Positions 36,453 to 48,360 of a stretch of 64,000 nt of DNA are shown here, in pieces. The notes beneath the pieces were generated by a model, which saw only the letters and a program-made list of their open reading frames with translations, was not told the origin of the DNA and made no database searches. The stretch is from positions 22,956,501 to 23,020,500 of the forward strand of contig NC_079879.1 in NCBI RefSeq assembly GCF_029227915.1, in the 5' to 3' direction. The translations under genes and the position numbers were made by a program. Every line of letters begins with the position of its first letter. Position 1 is the stretch's first letter. This DNA comes from Hydractinia symbiolongicarpus. Taxonomy: Eukaryota; Cnidaria; Hydrozoa; Anthoathecata; Hydractiniidae.

Positions 36453-39400
36453 GTTTTGTTGCGAAAATTATTAAAGATGACCGCAAGATGATCGCATCGA
36501 AGGAATGGTGGCTGCTTTGGGTGCACATTATTGGGTGTTATTTCAATTTTTGCACCACTTAACGTCCATGCTTAGTTCGTTAAATGATTAACGAGTTTAT
36601 CGTGTTGCCTTGGCTGATGTAGTAAACCTAGAATAATTTTCACCACAAACCGAAAGAAAGCTACGAATTAGCAATTTAAAGTTTAATATCAGATTAAAAA
36701 TTTACATCATTGAATGGTACTTCTAAAGCTATTTATTGTCTAATATAAGGTTTTAATTATTTCTCAAGGAACGGGACAGTTGTTTGTTGTGTTTACATAA
36801 GTGAAGTAAAATTTCGGGCCGTTGCTATCTTTTACACCGACCCTATGATAAGTGCACGTGCGCATGAGCACTCATGACGGTGTGTTTGCATCAGTTTTTT
36901 ACATTTGCTGTAATATTTCACTTCTGTCTTAAGGGCGAAAGTGAAATTCTCATTTCGGTGGTTTATGTAAAAAAATCCGACGCTTTTAACGAAGGCCTAC
37001 GTGATTTCTACTTTTCTTCCAGCAGAGTGAAACTCTCATGTAAACGCTACTCTTAAACTGCATGATCTTGCATGAACCACCGAAAAAAAATTGGTGGAAT
37101 CTCGTAAAGAAAATAAATGTCACACGCATGCTTTCTATCGCGATTATAAATTTTTAAGCAACGGAAGAAGCGTAATATAAAAAATCTGTCATCTTGCAAG
37201 ACCATTCAGGGTCCAATTTTTGTTTTAAATTTTTTTCGAGATGTATATTTTTTTAATATTTTTGCCATCCCTGATTAAATTTTCTATATGCTACACTGGC
37301 CCTGATTACACGGGCTGTGAGTCAACACCAGTACATATTGACGTTTAAATTTTGTTTAAATTTTACTTTACTCCGTAAACCTGTGACGTAGAAATCACCG
37401 CCCGTGTAAAGGGGGTCGAACAAGATAAACAAGTTTAATGTTATTGTGATAGAGTAAGTTAATGTATGTAAATTTATGATATTCATATATTTTATGATAT
37501 AGATTTCTTTAATACAATTTTACACTTCTAAATTTGTTTTGTTTTCACGCAAAAATTAACTCTAGGACTGAAGATCAGAGGAGCGGAATTTGTACGAAGG
37601 ATGAAAATGTGAGGAACGGCGGAACTGTGGATTTATTTACGACTAAGGAATGGCTTTATTTATCACATTGCGCTAAAAATCATAGCGATTTTGGAAAAGA
37701 AAAGTCCGTTTGTAAACGTATGATGGAAGTTGACTTGTGTTAGCTTACAAAGCGGCCAAAGTGCTGGTGTTGTGGCCAAAAAAAATCTAATGCTGATGCC
37801 CACCAAACGTTGCAGGCTGCGTCCAGGGAACGCTTCAATAAAAAGCACCGCTGACCGCTTATAACACGAAAATTACCTTTGCTTAATGCTAAGTGTTTTG
37901 TACTGCCCTCTTCAAATTTGACCTGTGAAACCATTCTACTGTTGCAAAAAATAGAAAAATTTTACACGACATCGAAAAGTTCTCGTTAATTGACTCTGTT
38001 CAAAACAGGCGGACTTATTAAAAGAATTGACCAAAGTTATGGGAAAGCATTTAAAAATAAATTACCTTCGATCTAGTCACGAAAAAGGTATAGAATTTTA
38101 CTGTGACCTTGTGTATCAATTTAACCCAACCTCGTTCACAGGGTTCTTCGCGTTTATTGTAAAGCAATTTCGGTAGGTAAGGTTAGTTTGTTACCAAAAC
38201 AGGCGGACTTATTAAAAGAATTGACCAAAGTTCTGGGAAAGCATTTAAAAATAAATTAACTTCGTCTAGTCACGAAAAAGGTATAGAATTTTACTGTGAC
38301 CTTGTGTATCAATTTAACCCAACCTCGTTCACAGGGTTCTTTCGCTTTTTAATATTGAAAAAAACCCCCACTGAGAACAAGGGTGCACTTCCAACTTCGC
38401 GTTTATTGTAAAGCAATTTCGGTAGGTAAGGTTAGTTTGGTACTAGATACGGTTGGAAATTAAAAATAGTTAGAAATCTTTAATCCTCCAGGGACTCCTC
38501 AAACATTTCCTAAAACCGAGAGATCGATATATTGAAGGGTTTTGTAAGGGAGGACAGAATGTTCGTTAAATGGAAATGTTAGTTATATCTCCTCCTAGGT
38601 AGCTAATATTGATATTTCAACACACAAGCTATGTAAACTTACATTACAGGTAGTGAATAAGCAAATCTGATTGGTTTTAGCTGTCATTAATCAGTTTAGT
38701 TTGTTGCCAGTGCGAATCTAACGTTTTCTAAGTTTCACGTGGCTGAAAACATCAAAAAAAAAAGATATTCGAAAGTACGAAAACAGCATCTCAAGAGAAA
38801 GGTGTATCAAATAAGATGAGGAAGGTTCTAGGCATTACGTTTGCCAAAACAAAACAGAGAAAATTCTTCAAGTAAAATTGAGGTCTGGCTCCCTCTACCA
38901 CGAAGGGAAAGAATACGCGAAATTTAGAGCATAAACATTCGAGGGGTTCCTTTTTGGCGAGAAAAACAACCTTCGTGATTTTTTTATTTGGATTAGAAAA
39001 AATTGTGAATAAGGCTTACCAGGAGACCCAGCATAATTTTTCTTACAGCCAGAAATTCGGAATTGTTAAGGTGGGAAAAATTACACTGGGTCTATCTCGG
39101 GTCTATCTCAAGCGATTTTTTCTACAGTTAGAATACTGACCGCGCTTTTCGATTGGTTAATTCTATTGTTCTTTGCTCACGTGGCCAATATCGGAAAATT
39201 CTTTGTTTTGAATGGCCTCACTCACCTCAGAACAAATATATCATTGATTCTTCGATTTTTTAGTTGGGTAAGACGTGACCAGGTCGACTTGGGGCTGATT
39301 GGATGATTGTAATTCGGGGTTTGCTTTGAGGTGGATTTGAATTTTAGGGATTTGCTCTGACATTTGTTTGTGCCTAAGCTTTTCTTTGAGAAAAACTGAA

Positions 39401-40560
39401 TTTGATGTCCTCGAATAAAGCTTAGTTAACTGGGCTAGAATAATCCAATCTTATATGCATGGAGCCACAGTAATTAATAAAATATAAAGACGCCAGTGCT
39501 TAAAGTTAGTTGGGAAAGAAAATGTAAAAATTCTGTCTTCGAATAAACGCCTTATCTAAAACGTGTTTTAAACGTCATGAAGTTAATCCAGATAATGACG
39601 TCACTCTTCGTCCTAGAAACCTTAGGTGTCAACAAAAAAGATTATGAAACTATGATAAAACCTCAGGCTTAAACAATCAAATTTTACACTAGACAAAAAA
39701 AATATTCTGAAATGTTTCTTATTGAGAAATTAATATTATTATCATTCTGAGTCATAAATGTTTTCAGTTTTTGAAAAATCAGGTAGGTGGGGTTTTCATG
39801 CATGGCCTTTAACAATTGCAACACTATAAAGAAATTCATCAAAGCTCTGACTTATGGAATCTTCCTAGAAGCAATAAATCATGTTATACGATACGTTTAT
39901 ATCAACAATTGTACCCGCACGCTGTCGCTTTGCAAACAATTCAAATTTTTTTTATCTATTTTCACGTTGTCAGCATCAGGATGTTTTGATAAAAAGTATT
40001 GTGTTATTTTTTTGACTTTTTATTATTCATACTTTCCGTTTCTTTGAAAATATGTGACAGTAGACAGAGTTGCAAGCAAGAACTGGACGATAACATTTCG
40101 CAGTTGTTTTTGTTAATTTTGCTTTGTTATGTTGTTTTAAAGTTATTGTAATTTTATGGAGATTATGCATTTCTTCAAGTCTTGTACTTTGTTTAATTAC
40201 GCCCTGAGGAGAGATGGTGGCCAGACTGAAGATTCAAAATCATCTTCATTAACTAATTCTTCGAGAAAATCTGATTTTATAATACTTTTTTTATTAAATA
40301 AAAAAAAATATAGATTTTCATTTTTCAGATCTTTTAAATCACTTTTCTTTACGTATTTAGTATTTAAATATTTTTAAATGGGGGGGGGGGGATATAAGTT
40401 TCTTACTTAAGCCTCCCCCTCCTAATTACCCAACTCTTCCCCCCCCCCCTGGAACGACCCTCTGCTCAAAATCATTCCTTACAAATACGTCCCCTGGGCT
40501 TTCAATTGAGCATTTAGAGTATCAGGAAACGTCACTTTTTCTTGTTTATTTTTCAGCAAG
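36453..40560. other. Gene-free region with tandem duplication
   Basis: Contains the presumed GOPC 3' UTR at its start and a 193 bp tandem duplication (listed separately). Short G and C homopolymer runs lie at 40380-40391 and about 40440-40449. No coding region was recognised. Confidence 0.5.
38002..38444 (+). repeat. 193 bp tandem duplication, second copy longer
   Basis: AAAACAGGCGGACTTATTAA begins both copies (38002 and 38195). They are nearly identical except that copy 2 has about 55 extra bases after the CACAGGGTTCTT segment. These are flanked by TTCGC on both sides, which fits deletion of the segment from copy 1 between TTCGC microhomologies. Confidence 0.88.
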
Positions 40561-40848
40561 ATGGCAGTTCGCAAAGAAACGTTTGGTAAGCAGATACTTA
40601 TTTCAGATCGACGACGAACTCGTGTTTCTTATCGTGCAGACGAAAAAGAATTTAGAAACAATGTCGGAAAATTATTGAGCATCAAATCTTATTTAAAGGA
40701 ACTTGACTGCGAGCATTTTTTACCCAGTATAAACACATCTCAAAGTTACTATGGAAATGGACCAAAAAGTTCATTATTTGATCGTCCACAGGTGTCGCCA
40801 AAAACAAGCGATAAATCTGCATTCAAGTTACCTCCTATAAAGCCATAA
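40561..40848 (+). CDS. Small basic protein of unknown function (95 aa)
   Basis: A 95-codon frame from a clear ATG, preceded by a splice acceptor-like TTTTTCAG four bases upstream, so the start codon may open the second exon after a non-coding first exon. The product is rich in Lys/Arg, has no signal peptide or membrane segment, contains RRTRVSYRADEKEFRNNVGK and ends with a Pro-rich LPPIKP. Composition looks like true protein and unlike translated AT-rich spacer. I do not recognise the family. It could also be the last exon of a longer gene whose upstream exons I cannot see. Confidence 0.5.
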   Translation: MAVRKETFGKQILISDRRRTRVSYRADEKEFRNNVGKLLSIKSYLKELDCEHFLPSINTSQSYYGNGPKSSLFDRPQVSPKTSDKSAFKLPPIKP

Positions 40849-41875
40849 ATTGAAAGAACAGTATGCGAGAGTACAGATTGTTGTAATTTATTCAATATAG
40901 TAACATGTCATGACGATGCTTTTTTTAGAAAAGTTAAGAATTTTCTTTGAAAAAAAGGACTTTTCTTATATCCGGATATAAGAATCTTGGACGAGGAAAC
41001 AAGCTGGATCGTATTTACTTGAGGAGTGTGAGAACAGACCTCTCCAAAATCTTCTTACTTTGATGTGCTGCGTTTTAACTAATTTTAACATTTTTATAAT
41101 AATAAGGATAAACTTGAAATCCAAACTTTTAAAACCCTTCAGGACCCCATTTAAATGTATGTATATACATACATACATTTAAGAGAACTATACACGCAAT
41201 GTAAGAAAAAAACAATATTACAAATTAAAAAATGTATAAAAATTTGCCTAGAGCTTAAAAACATCACTTCACTTGCTTCGTCCTTTAAATAATGACAGGA
41301 ATAGTCATAATGTAGAAATTAACCCAAAACTGGAAGAGACATTTTACGTGAAAAATGTATGCAAAAAGTCAAAATTGAAGTTATCTGTTCTATTTTTTTA
41401 TATTAATTATTCTAAACAGGTCTCATTTTTTAAGAGAGCTTAAAATTACATATAAGTCATTTTTGTTTTCACTTGCAATGTTTTTAAATATTTTAAAATG
41501 TGATCTTGAGATGAACTTAAAGTCGCTAAAATTTTAATTGAGGCTCTTAAGGCCGTTTCACATTACAGAAATATATTGAATCCAATATATTGGAAATTAT
41601 TGATAACTATTGAAAAATATTGCCTCAATTAATTGACATAATGTGAAACCAACTTTTGAGACACGTTCGAAAAAACATTACGCAATCGCTTTCAATACTT
41701 GTCAAGACTTTTTAATTCAAACACGGTTTGAATTAAAGAATATTGCAAGGGAAATTCTTTTGTTGTGAGAAGACTCAATTGTTCTCCGAACAATAGAAAA
41801 ATCGAATCAGCAAAGTATTCGAAATTTGTCTGTCTGAAATAAACAGTAAATGAAATATACGATCGAAGATAAAAG

Positions 41876-42833
41876 ATGGAGCAAAATAACATTTATTATT
41901 TTGAAAGTCAGCCACACGATTTTGCTACGAATGATCAAATACTATTTCCTCAAGCTACGACGCAACAGCAACATGCCGCACATGTCTTCACTCAGAGCTC
42001 ACCAAAACCAACCTCGTCAATCTTGAGCCAAGACACACAAATATTCGGTCAGAGCGTGCCACAGCAACTTCAACCTTCACTCAGCCCCGTATTACAAAAT
42101 CCAGAAGATGAAACTTCTGCGAAACCTCAGAAGCGAGGAAGAAAAGGCTTGAAACATGAGAAAGTTTGGAGTAGTGGTGAAACTGAACATTTGATAAATT
42201 TGTGGTCACAACACGAAGTTCTATACAAAGTTAGTTGCCCAGGATATATGGACAAAAACAAAAAACAACTGGCACTTGTAGCGATTGCAGCCGAGCTAAA
42301 TTGTAGCGAGAGTGAAGTACAAAAGAAGATGCACAGCATGAAGACTTATTATGGGACATTACGTCAGAATTATGAGGAATCGAAGAGGAAAAGTGGAAGC
42401 GGGAGAGCTGATTTGAAGAAGCCTAATTGGCCTTGGTATGCACTTATGGAATTTTTGAACGATAACTTGACTTCCAAGCGCACATATTCCAACATGAGAC
42501 AAAACGAGGCTTCATCGGAGATTGACGATTTAGAGTCTCACGAATCTTTTCTATGTGACCCCAAAATCGAAAAACAACCGGAGTAAGGGGCAAAGTTCGT
42601 GTCAACAAGATCTGCTGTACGTCAAACAATCTGCGCTTATGGACAAAGCTTTGAATGTTTTGTCTACTCCTAAGCCGAACGCACAGCCTTCTGAAAAGTC
42701 AGCTGACGATCTGTTTAGAATGATGGTGTCAAAGTCTATGTCTTCCATTCCCGAGAGCGAAGATAAGGAGGAATTGAAGATAGAAATCCAATCACTTATT
42801 TTACAAACAAAACGAAGAATACAGCTTTTCTAG
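41876..42833 (+). pseudogene. Harbinger MADF/BESS-type DNA-binding partner protein (one frame break)
   Basis: The first frame (41876-42586, 236 codons) has a Gln/Ser/Pro-rich N-terminus and then a MADF-like domain beginning VWSSGETEHLINLWSQHEVL and containing WYALMEFLND. A second frame (about 42590-42833) continues with DDLFRMMVSKSMSSIPESED, a BESS-like C-terminal motif. The two overlap out of frame, so there is one shift near 42560-42590, or a short unrecognised intron. In PIF/Harbinger elements this partner is known to bind DNA and help the nuclease reach the nucleus. It is divergent from the transposase gene only in strand; both face inward to the shared 3' region. Confidence 0.75.
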
Positions 42834-44273
42834 AACCCTTAGATTCGTCATTGTTTGTATTTGTTGTTTTGGTGAATAAAGTTCTATTGTCCGTATACTT
42901 GATTCCATTGCCAATGCACCTGACCTATACCTTGAAAATAATCACTGAAAGAATTTCGAATATTTTCTGCGCGTGTGCTAAAGTTTCTTGATTTTGTTCC
43001 TTCCATCGGGGACAGACTTGATAGGTTGTTAAAAATATTATCTTTGATTTCCGGTCCCTCCGCGTTTGTATACGTTTGCATAGACATAGTACACAGCATA
43101 TTATGTAGCGCACAAGTAGCTAACGTTACTTTTACAGCAGATTCGGGCAAAACATTTAATTTTGCAGTGAGGCAGCGAAACCGATTTACAAGTATTCCAA
43201 AAGCGTTTTCACTTGTTCTTCTTGCACGTGATAAACGATAGTTGAATATGCGCTTTGACTCAGTAAGTCCTTTCTGTGCGTAAGGTTTCATGCAATACTC
43301 AGTTAAGGGAAAAGCATCATCAGCAACTAGAACGTATGGCAAGAGTGGCTGGTCACACTCAGGGTTAAGGAAGGAATCATCAATTCCAGATATGTTTGGC
43401 AGTTTTCTCCTTTCTGGTAAATCTATGCTGTTTGTAGATAATCCTCTGAAAAATTCACACCGCCCGAAAACTCCACCATCGCTCAGACGTCCCTGGCAGC
43501 CGATATCGACAAAAATAAATCGACAACGCGCATCAATAATACCTAGTAAAACTAAACTGAAAAAACCTTTGTAGTTGTAGTATGTTGAACCGCTAAGCTT
43601 AGGATGGTACAGAGCAATATGTTTTCCATCCATTGCCCCAATGCAATTTGGAAATTGCCACATCGATTCGAATTCAGATGCAATTTCAAGCCAGTCGTCT
43701 TTGTTTTCGGGGAACTTGAGGAAATCATCTTTTAGTGTATCATATAATGCTTGACAAACCTGAGGAATAAATGTGGCAATGGTTGAAATACCAACAGAAT
43801 AGTGATGATGTAAGCTAGTAAAATTCTCCCCAGTAGCGAGAAAGCGCAAAGTTATTGTCAGCTTCAACTCCGGCTCCAAAGGTTTCCGTAAATGCGTTGT
43901 CTTCTTCGTTAATTTACTTCTGACTTTCTCAAGTAAAAGCTAAACAAAAGGATTGTTTTAGATCAAACTCAGAATTATTTCACATGAATATCAAGTTAAA
44001 AATTATATTCACCTCATTAGCCAAATTCATAAGCCGGAGGAATGGGCGCTAATGTTTTGCTTGTGGGGAAAAAAATCCATAATGGGGGGTTTGTTGGGCT
44101 TTAAAGTGAAGCAAATGGAGTTAAACACAAAACGTCCAGCTTTATATTATGTTATAACGTTATTATAAACATTTAGCTGCATAATCGTATAGTTTAACAC
44201 TTGGTGAAGACCTTTCCGAATATACTGGAAGGTGTCATTACAAACGTTAGCTAGCTAAAAACTACAACAAAGA

Positions 44274-44830
44274 ATGGTTAAGTGGTCTTGTGCATCAGCC
44301 TTGTATTTCAACAACCACACAACTTTGGGTATTGATGGGAAACCTTATTTTATCGTTTACCAAGATTAGAATCTTTAAAATCGCAATATCGGAAGATTTT
44401 AAAAACAGATGGTATTAACTGGAGAAATGGGTATATTTGCTGTGAACACTGGAGCTCCAATGAGATTATCAGTGACAGACTTGCCAGATGTTGTCGTTTC
44501 AGAAAGAAATTTCCAAAAGTTGGAACAGAAATATGAGAATGCTAATAACTTGGTAAAAAAATCAGCTACAGAACTTCACAAAAAAAAGATTAAGAAATGC
44601 TAAACAAAAATTGGAAACTGCTAGAAATATAATGAACCAAAATATAAATACTCCATGCTCATCAAAAGCACGAAGAACCCTAACAAAGTCTAGTACATAT
44701 ATCTCTTCTAAAAAACGTAACCCTTCAAAGTTACAATACAGAAAAAAATTGGAAAAAATGCTGAAATTTTAAGACTAAATAAAGAGCTTACTGAATCCCA
44801 AGAAAAAATCGCCAGGTGTTCTGAGAAATA
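44274..44830 (+). pseudogene. THAP-domain transposase N-terminus (frameshifted, truncated)
   Basis: Starts MVKWSCASALYFNN at 44274. After a one-base shift near 44350 comes a THAP-like block (FYRLPRLESLK, then INWRNGYICCEHW) and a coiled-coil segment in further frames (KLEQKYENANNLVKKSATEL). The first zinc Cys pair seems damaged (Tyr where the second Cys is expected). The catalytic domain that would follow is missing. It is the plus-strand gene of the nested ISL2EU-like element. Confidence 0.55.
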
Positions 44831-44908
44831 TTAAAATAATTTGTACCACATGGCTTTGGAGCTTCTAAAAAACTGATGTCTATTATATTACTTCCTTATT
44901 ACTTGGGT

Positions 44909-45790
44909 TCATTTGTTTATTGATATCAGCATGTAAATTTTTAATTTCATCTGTTTTATGAGTATACACTGTAAACGATTTTTCAATTTGGACAATTTGA
45001 GTTTTTCCTTTAAAGTTTTCATAATTGAAGTGACATCTCTTTTAAAATAAGATTCACTTGGATCTGCAGCATTAAGAACAACTTTTCCATTTTTCTTTTT
45101 TACATTTGCTGACTTAACTTTTATAGCCTTTAATGGAACCATTGGAATAGAGCCTTTTTTTAGACTGCCGATGCCATTTTTGTAACTGTTGTGTCACAGT
45201 CCGTTCCAAAATTTGTTGAAATGTTTTAAAAATAACAAAACTGCAAGAACGTGACAGCATAAGCCACTTGCACCAACTGGACAACTGCAATGAGCTTTTT
45301 GAGGGTACCCATTTTCTAAAACAAGCGCAGTGGCCTTGCTTCAGTACCATATGACTTTTTGACCATTGCTTTTACATATGTACACAAATTATCAACTAAA
45401 GTTTTGACAGTTACTATCTTTCTACTCTGTAACATTCTAATAGCCTTTTCTTGCTGGCCTAAACTACCATATATTTTCATTTTGCAGTAGTTCTTAAATA
45501 TATCTTCATTGATAAGTGGTAGATTCTTATCCTTTTTACACCATTTAGCTGTAGTTGGAGGAATATATGTGGGATCTAAGGTACAACTAAACTTGTAATT
45601 TTTATTTGCTTTGTCTTCTAGACGTTTTACTAAACGAGGATATCGCATAAACTTTCTAATTTTTATCTGCAGTTCTTGAACATTTCCTGGGGCACACTGA
45701 CCTATATTTTTTAGCCATTCTGAACATTTTTCACGGCTATAACTGCTAACATCCTTTGTATTATCTATGTTTAAAAACTTTAATAATCGA
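44909..45790 (-). pseudogene. SWIM zinc-finger accessory protein of the ISL2EU-like element (broken)
   Basis: The minus-strand frame 45648-45316 (110 codons) continues, after a shift near 45330, into a SWIM finger (CSCPVGASGLCCH, C-x-C-x6-C-C-x-H type, about 45300-45255). A third frame (45142-44909) has a Lys-rich tail. In cnidarian and other invertebrate ISL2EU-type proteins a SWIM finger often precedes a YqaJ-like exonuclease domain; that domain is not seen here and was probably lost with the transposase core. Confidence 0.55.
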
Positions 45791-46525
45791 TATCATAAAT
45801 AAACTATATACTATTGCAATATACAACGTTTTTCTTCGATTTATTATTATTTATCTAGCCAAGTACATCAAAACAATCGCCGCCATTATGATTTTTTTCC
45901 CTACAAGTGAATTCAGACGAACTTGACCGCGCCGTATGAATTTGGCTAATATATGTCTGGGCTCATTCGCAGGTATTTGCGGAAACTCTCTTCGTCATAC
46001 AAACGTAGTTCTTGCACTAAGTTATCGTAAACACCGATCGATTTTCGTTTTTTCATCCACTCCTTCACCCAAATTCTACGCGTAACCTTAGGTTTGGAAA
46101 TGTTTGTCGGAAGTAAAGTTGTACCAATAATAATCGCAGCAACCGCTTTTCTCTGTTCCTTAGACATTTTGAATTACAACAAAATTTAAATGGACATTTA
46201 AAGAGACATTTAAAGAGACAATTTGCAATAATTCGAAATATTTTCCAATATAATGAATTCAATAATTTTCAATTGATATCATTATTAAATATATTGCTGT
46301 CAATATTTTTCTATATATTGCTGTAATGTGAAACGGCCTTTAGCAGAATATACCTCGTACCCAGTGCTTTGACTGCACGCTCGTGTTGAAAAATGGCGCA
46401 TTTAAGTGGTTAGTTACTGTTCCATGACTTCTCCAGACCGAATCATAAAAACCCTTTAAAATCACCGGTTGGAAAATAGAGAATTAAAGGAAGAGTAAAA
46501 TCTTGGTGATGATTTCATAAAAATT

Positions 46526-48090
46526 ATGTCAACAACTAATCGCAAGATACCACCATTCATGAAATTTTTTTGGGAACAGCAGCAGAAATATCGAAAACTG
46601 GTGTTCGCTATCATCCTATGATCATTCGTTACTGCTTGGGTTTAGCTGCAAAATCCCCCGCCTTTTATGATGAGATTCGTGTTGACGATAAGAAAGACAG
46701 TGGTTTCTTGGTACTCCCTAGTAGACGTCGTTTAAGGGACTATAAGAACTATATTCGTCCAAAGCAAGGTTTTAACAAAGACGTTGTCCAGGAATTGTGT
46801 AATATGGTCTCCAAATTCCAACCACATGAGAAATATGCAATATTATTAATGGATGAAATGAAAATTCAAGAAAGTCTTGTGTGGGATAAGCATAATGGTG
46901 ATCTTATCGGTTTTGTTGACCTTGGTGATATTGATCTAAATTATGTTGCGTTGAAAAAGGTTGATGAAATTGCATCTCATGTCTTAGTTTTTCTTGTGAG
47001 AAGCATTGTAAATCCTTTAAAATTTTCATTTGCAAATTTTGCTACTACCAATGTCACATCAATTCAATTGTTTCCTCTCTTTTGGAAAGCGGTTGGCATA
47101 CTGGAGGAAAAATGTGGCATAAAAGTTGTTGGTGTCACAAGTGATGGAGCATCTCCAAACCGACGAATGTACCATATGCACCTAAACATGACCCGTGTAG
47201 CTGACATTAATGCAGGAGTGGACGTAACATACCGCACTTTGAATGTTATGGCGGATGAGGAACGGTACATCTACTTCATCTCAGATCCACCACACCTAAT
47301 TAAAACAGCCGGCAATTGCCTGAGTAATTCTCTTGCAGGAAGATGTACCAGAAGTATGTGGAATGATGGAAGTTATATCACCTGGAACCATATTTTAAAG
47401 TTATTCCTTGATGACTTAGACTGTGGATTACATCTTGTTCCTAAAATAACAAATGACCACATCAAGCTCACACCATATTCAGTCATGAATGTACGTCTGG
47501 CAGCACAAGTGTTAAGCGAATCTGTCTTTAACTCTCTTCAATTGTATGGACCACCAGAAGCTAATGCAACTGCCAAATATTGTAATATGTTCGACCAATT
47601 TTTTGACTGTCTTAACGTCAAGAATACCAAAGAAGCAGCAATTAAACATAAACCATTTCTTAAACCCTACACATCTGTTGATGATGAAAGATTCTTATGG
47701 TTGACTGAAACATTTCTAGGATATTTCAAAACATGGAAGGATTCAATTGCTGATAGGCCTGGTAATTTTACGAATAATGCTAGAGCAAATATGTTTATTT
47801 CACGGCAAACCTACCAAGGAATCAAAATCACTGTCCATTCTACTGTTGAATTAATCCAGTATTTAATTAATAATGGAGTTCCATATGTACTGACAGAAAG
47901 ATTTTGTCAAGATCCCCTTGAAAACTACTTTGGTCGTCAACGTGCAATTGGTCATAGGAAAGATAACCCATCAATCCGTGATTTTGGTTATAACGACAAC
48001 ACAATTAGAACACAAAAGATTTTCCGACCCATAGCTGGTAACTGTCATGAAATTGATATTGAAACTGTGCCATGCCGTAAGAGCAATTAA
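46526..48090 (+). pseudogene. P-element/THAP9-type transposase, N-terminus frameshifted
   Basis: From about 46590 to 48090 an open frame of roughly 500 codons reads without interruption: TGVRYHPMIIRYCLGLAAKS, then LVLPSRRRLRDYKNYI, LLMDEMKIQESLVWD, FISDPPHLIKTAGNCL, LTPYSVMNVRLAAQVL and a C-terminal DPLENYFGRQRAIGHRKDNP. This is the order in P-transposase catalytic and GTP-binding-insertion regions. The preceding segment (46526-46588, MSTTNRKIPPFMKFFWEQQQ) is in another frame, offset by one base in an A-run, and an in-frame stop lies further upstream. The THAP domain expected at the N-terminus is absent. It begins 187 bp outside the Harbinger right end. Only the long catalytic region is intact. 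Confidence 0.82.
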
Positions 48091-48360
48091 ACACACTTGG
48101 AAGGAAGAAGAAACTAAAAACGGTTATTTTTATAGCCACACATTTATAAAAAACATTAAATTGGCTTAATAAGCAAGAACAAGCACTGTATTTCTGCTTA
48201 ACACAAACATTAATAAAAAATATTTTGAAATACCTTAAAACCTATATACACTACCTGGACCTTATTTTAGACTTCCATAATTATTTATTATACCATCTGC
48301 CAAAATAATATTGTTTTAAAATTTGTTGCTATAAAAATAGCAGTTGTAACAGGTTTATAG

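Larger units (their letters stand above)
44018..45948. mobile_element. ISL2EU-like DNA transposon nested in the Harbinger transposase exon
   Basis: A 1,931 bp unit with 14 bp perfect inverted termini (TAGCCAAATTCATA) and AT on both outer sides (44016-44017, 45949-45950). It carries a THAP-like N-terminal transposase fragment on the plus strand and a SWIM zinc-finger protein on the minus strand, but no DDE core. ISL2EU elements are known for 2 bp AT target duplications and for encoding an accessory YqaJ-type protein, which fits. It is an internally deleted, non-autonomous copy. Confidence 0.7.
42884..46167 (-). pseudogene. PIF/Harbinger transposase, exon 1 split by a nested transposon
   Basis: Exon 1 runs from 46167 to 45949 and ends in RKYLRMSPDIY; its last codon plus a GTGAAT splice donor now lie at 44017-44011, beyond the nested element. 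Exon 2 (43939-42884) starts after a TTGTTTAG acceptor and has no stop until 42884. Without the insert the gene would have 425 residues, normal for the HARBI1-like family. Catalytic residues are visible: Asp in IGAMDGKHIA, Asp in RLSDGGVFGR and Glu in TSENAFGILV. Known members cut and paste DNA into TWA targets, matching the TTA duplication. Apart from the insertion the gene looks intact, so the interruption may be fairly young. Confidence 0.88.
41550..46339. mobile_element. PIF/Harbinger transposon with TTA target duplication
   Basis: A 4,790 bp element with perfect 19 bp inverted repeats (AGGCCGTTTCACATTACAG at 41550-41568 and its complement at 46321-46339), flanked by TTA at 41547-41549 and 46340-46342. 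It has the two-gene layout of the superfamily: a MADF/Myb-like protein on the plus strand and a DDE nuclease on the minus strand. A second transposon (44018-45948) is nested inside; without it the element is about 2.86 kb. AT-rich subterminal motifs around AATATATTG occur at both ends. Confidence 0.92.

Noticed and set aside
40156-40377. 73-codon plus-strand frame just upstream of the 95-residue gene
   Set aside because: The second half is low-complexity Phe/Lys from AT-rich sequence and no splice donor links it convincingly to the next frame.
42975-43574. Plus-strand frames of 88 and 94 codons
   Set aside because: They are antisense shadows of the Harbinger transposase exon 2.
44016-45950. 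Tc1/mariner-style TA duplication for the nested element
   Set aside because: With TA as the target the restored Harbinger exon would contain stop codons; with AT it reads through and meets a splice donor. AT is therefore preferred.
46339-46570. The P-type transposase being part of the Harbinger element
   Set aside because: It lies outside the right inverted repeat and its TTA duplication, so it is an independent neighbour.
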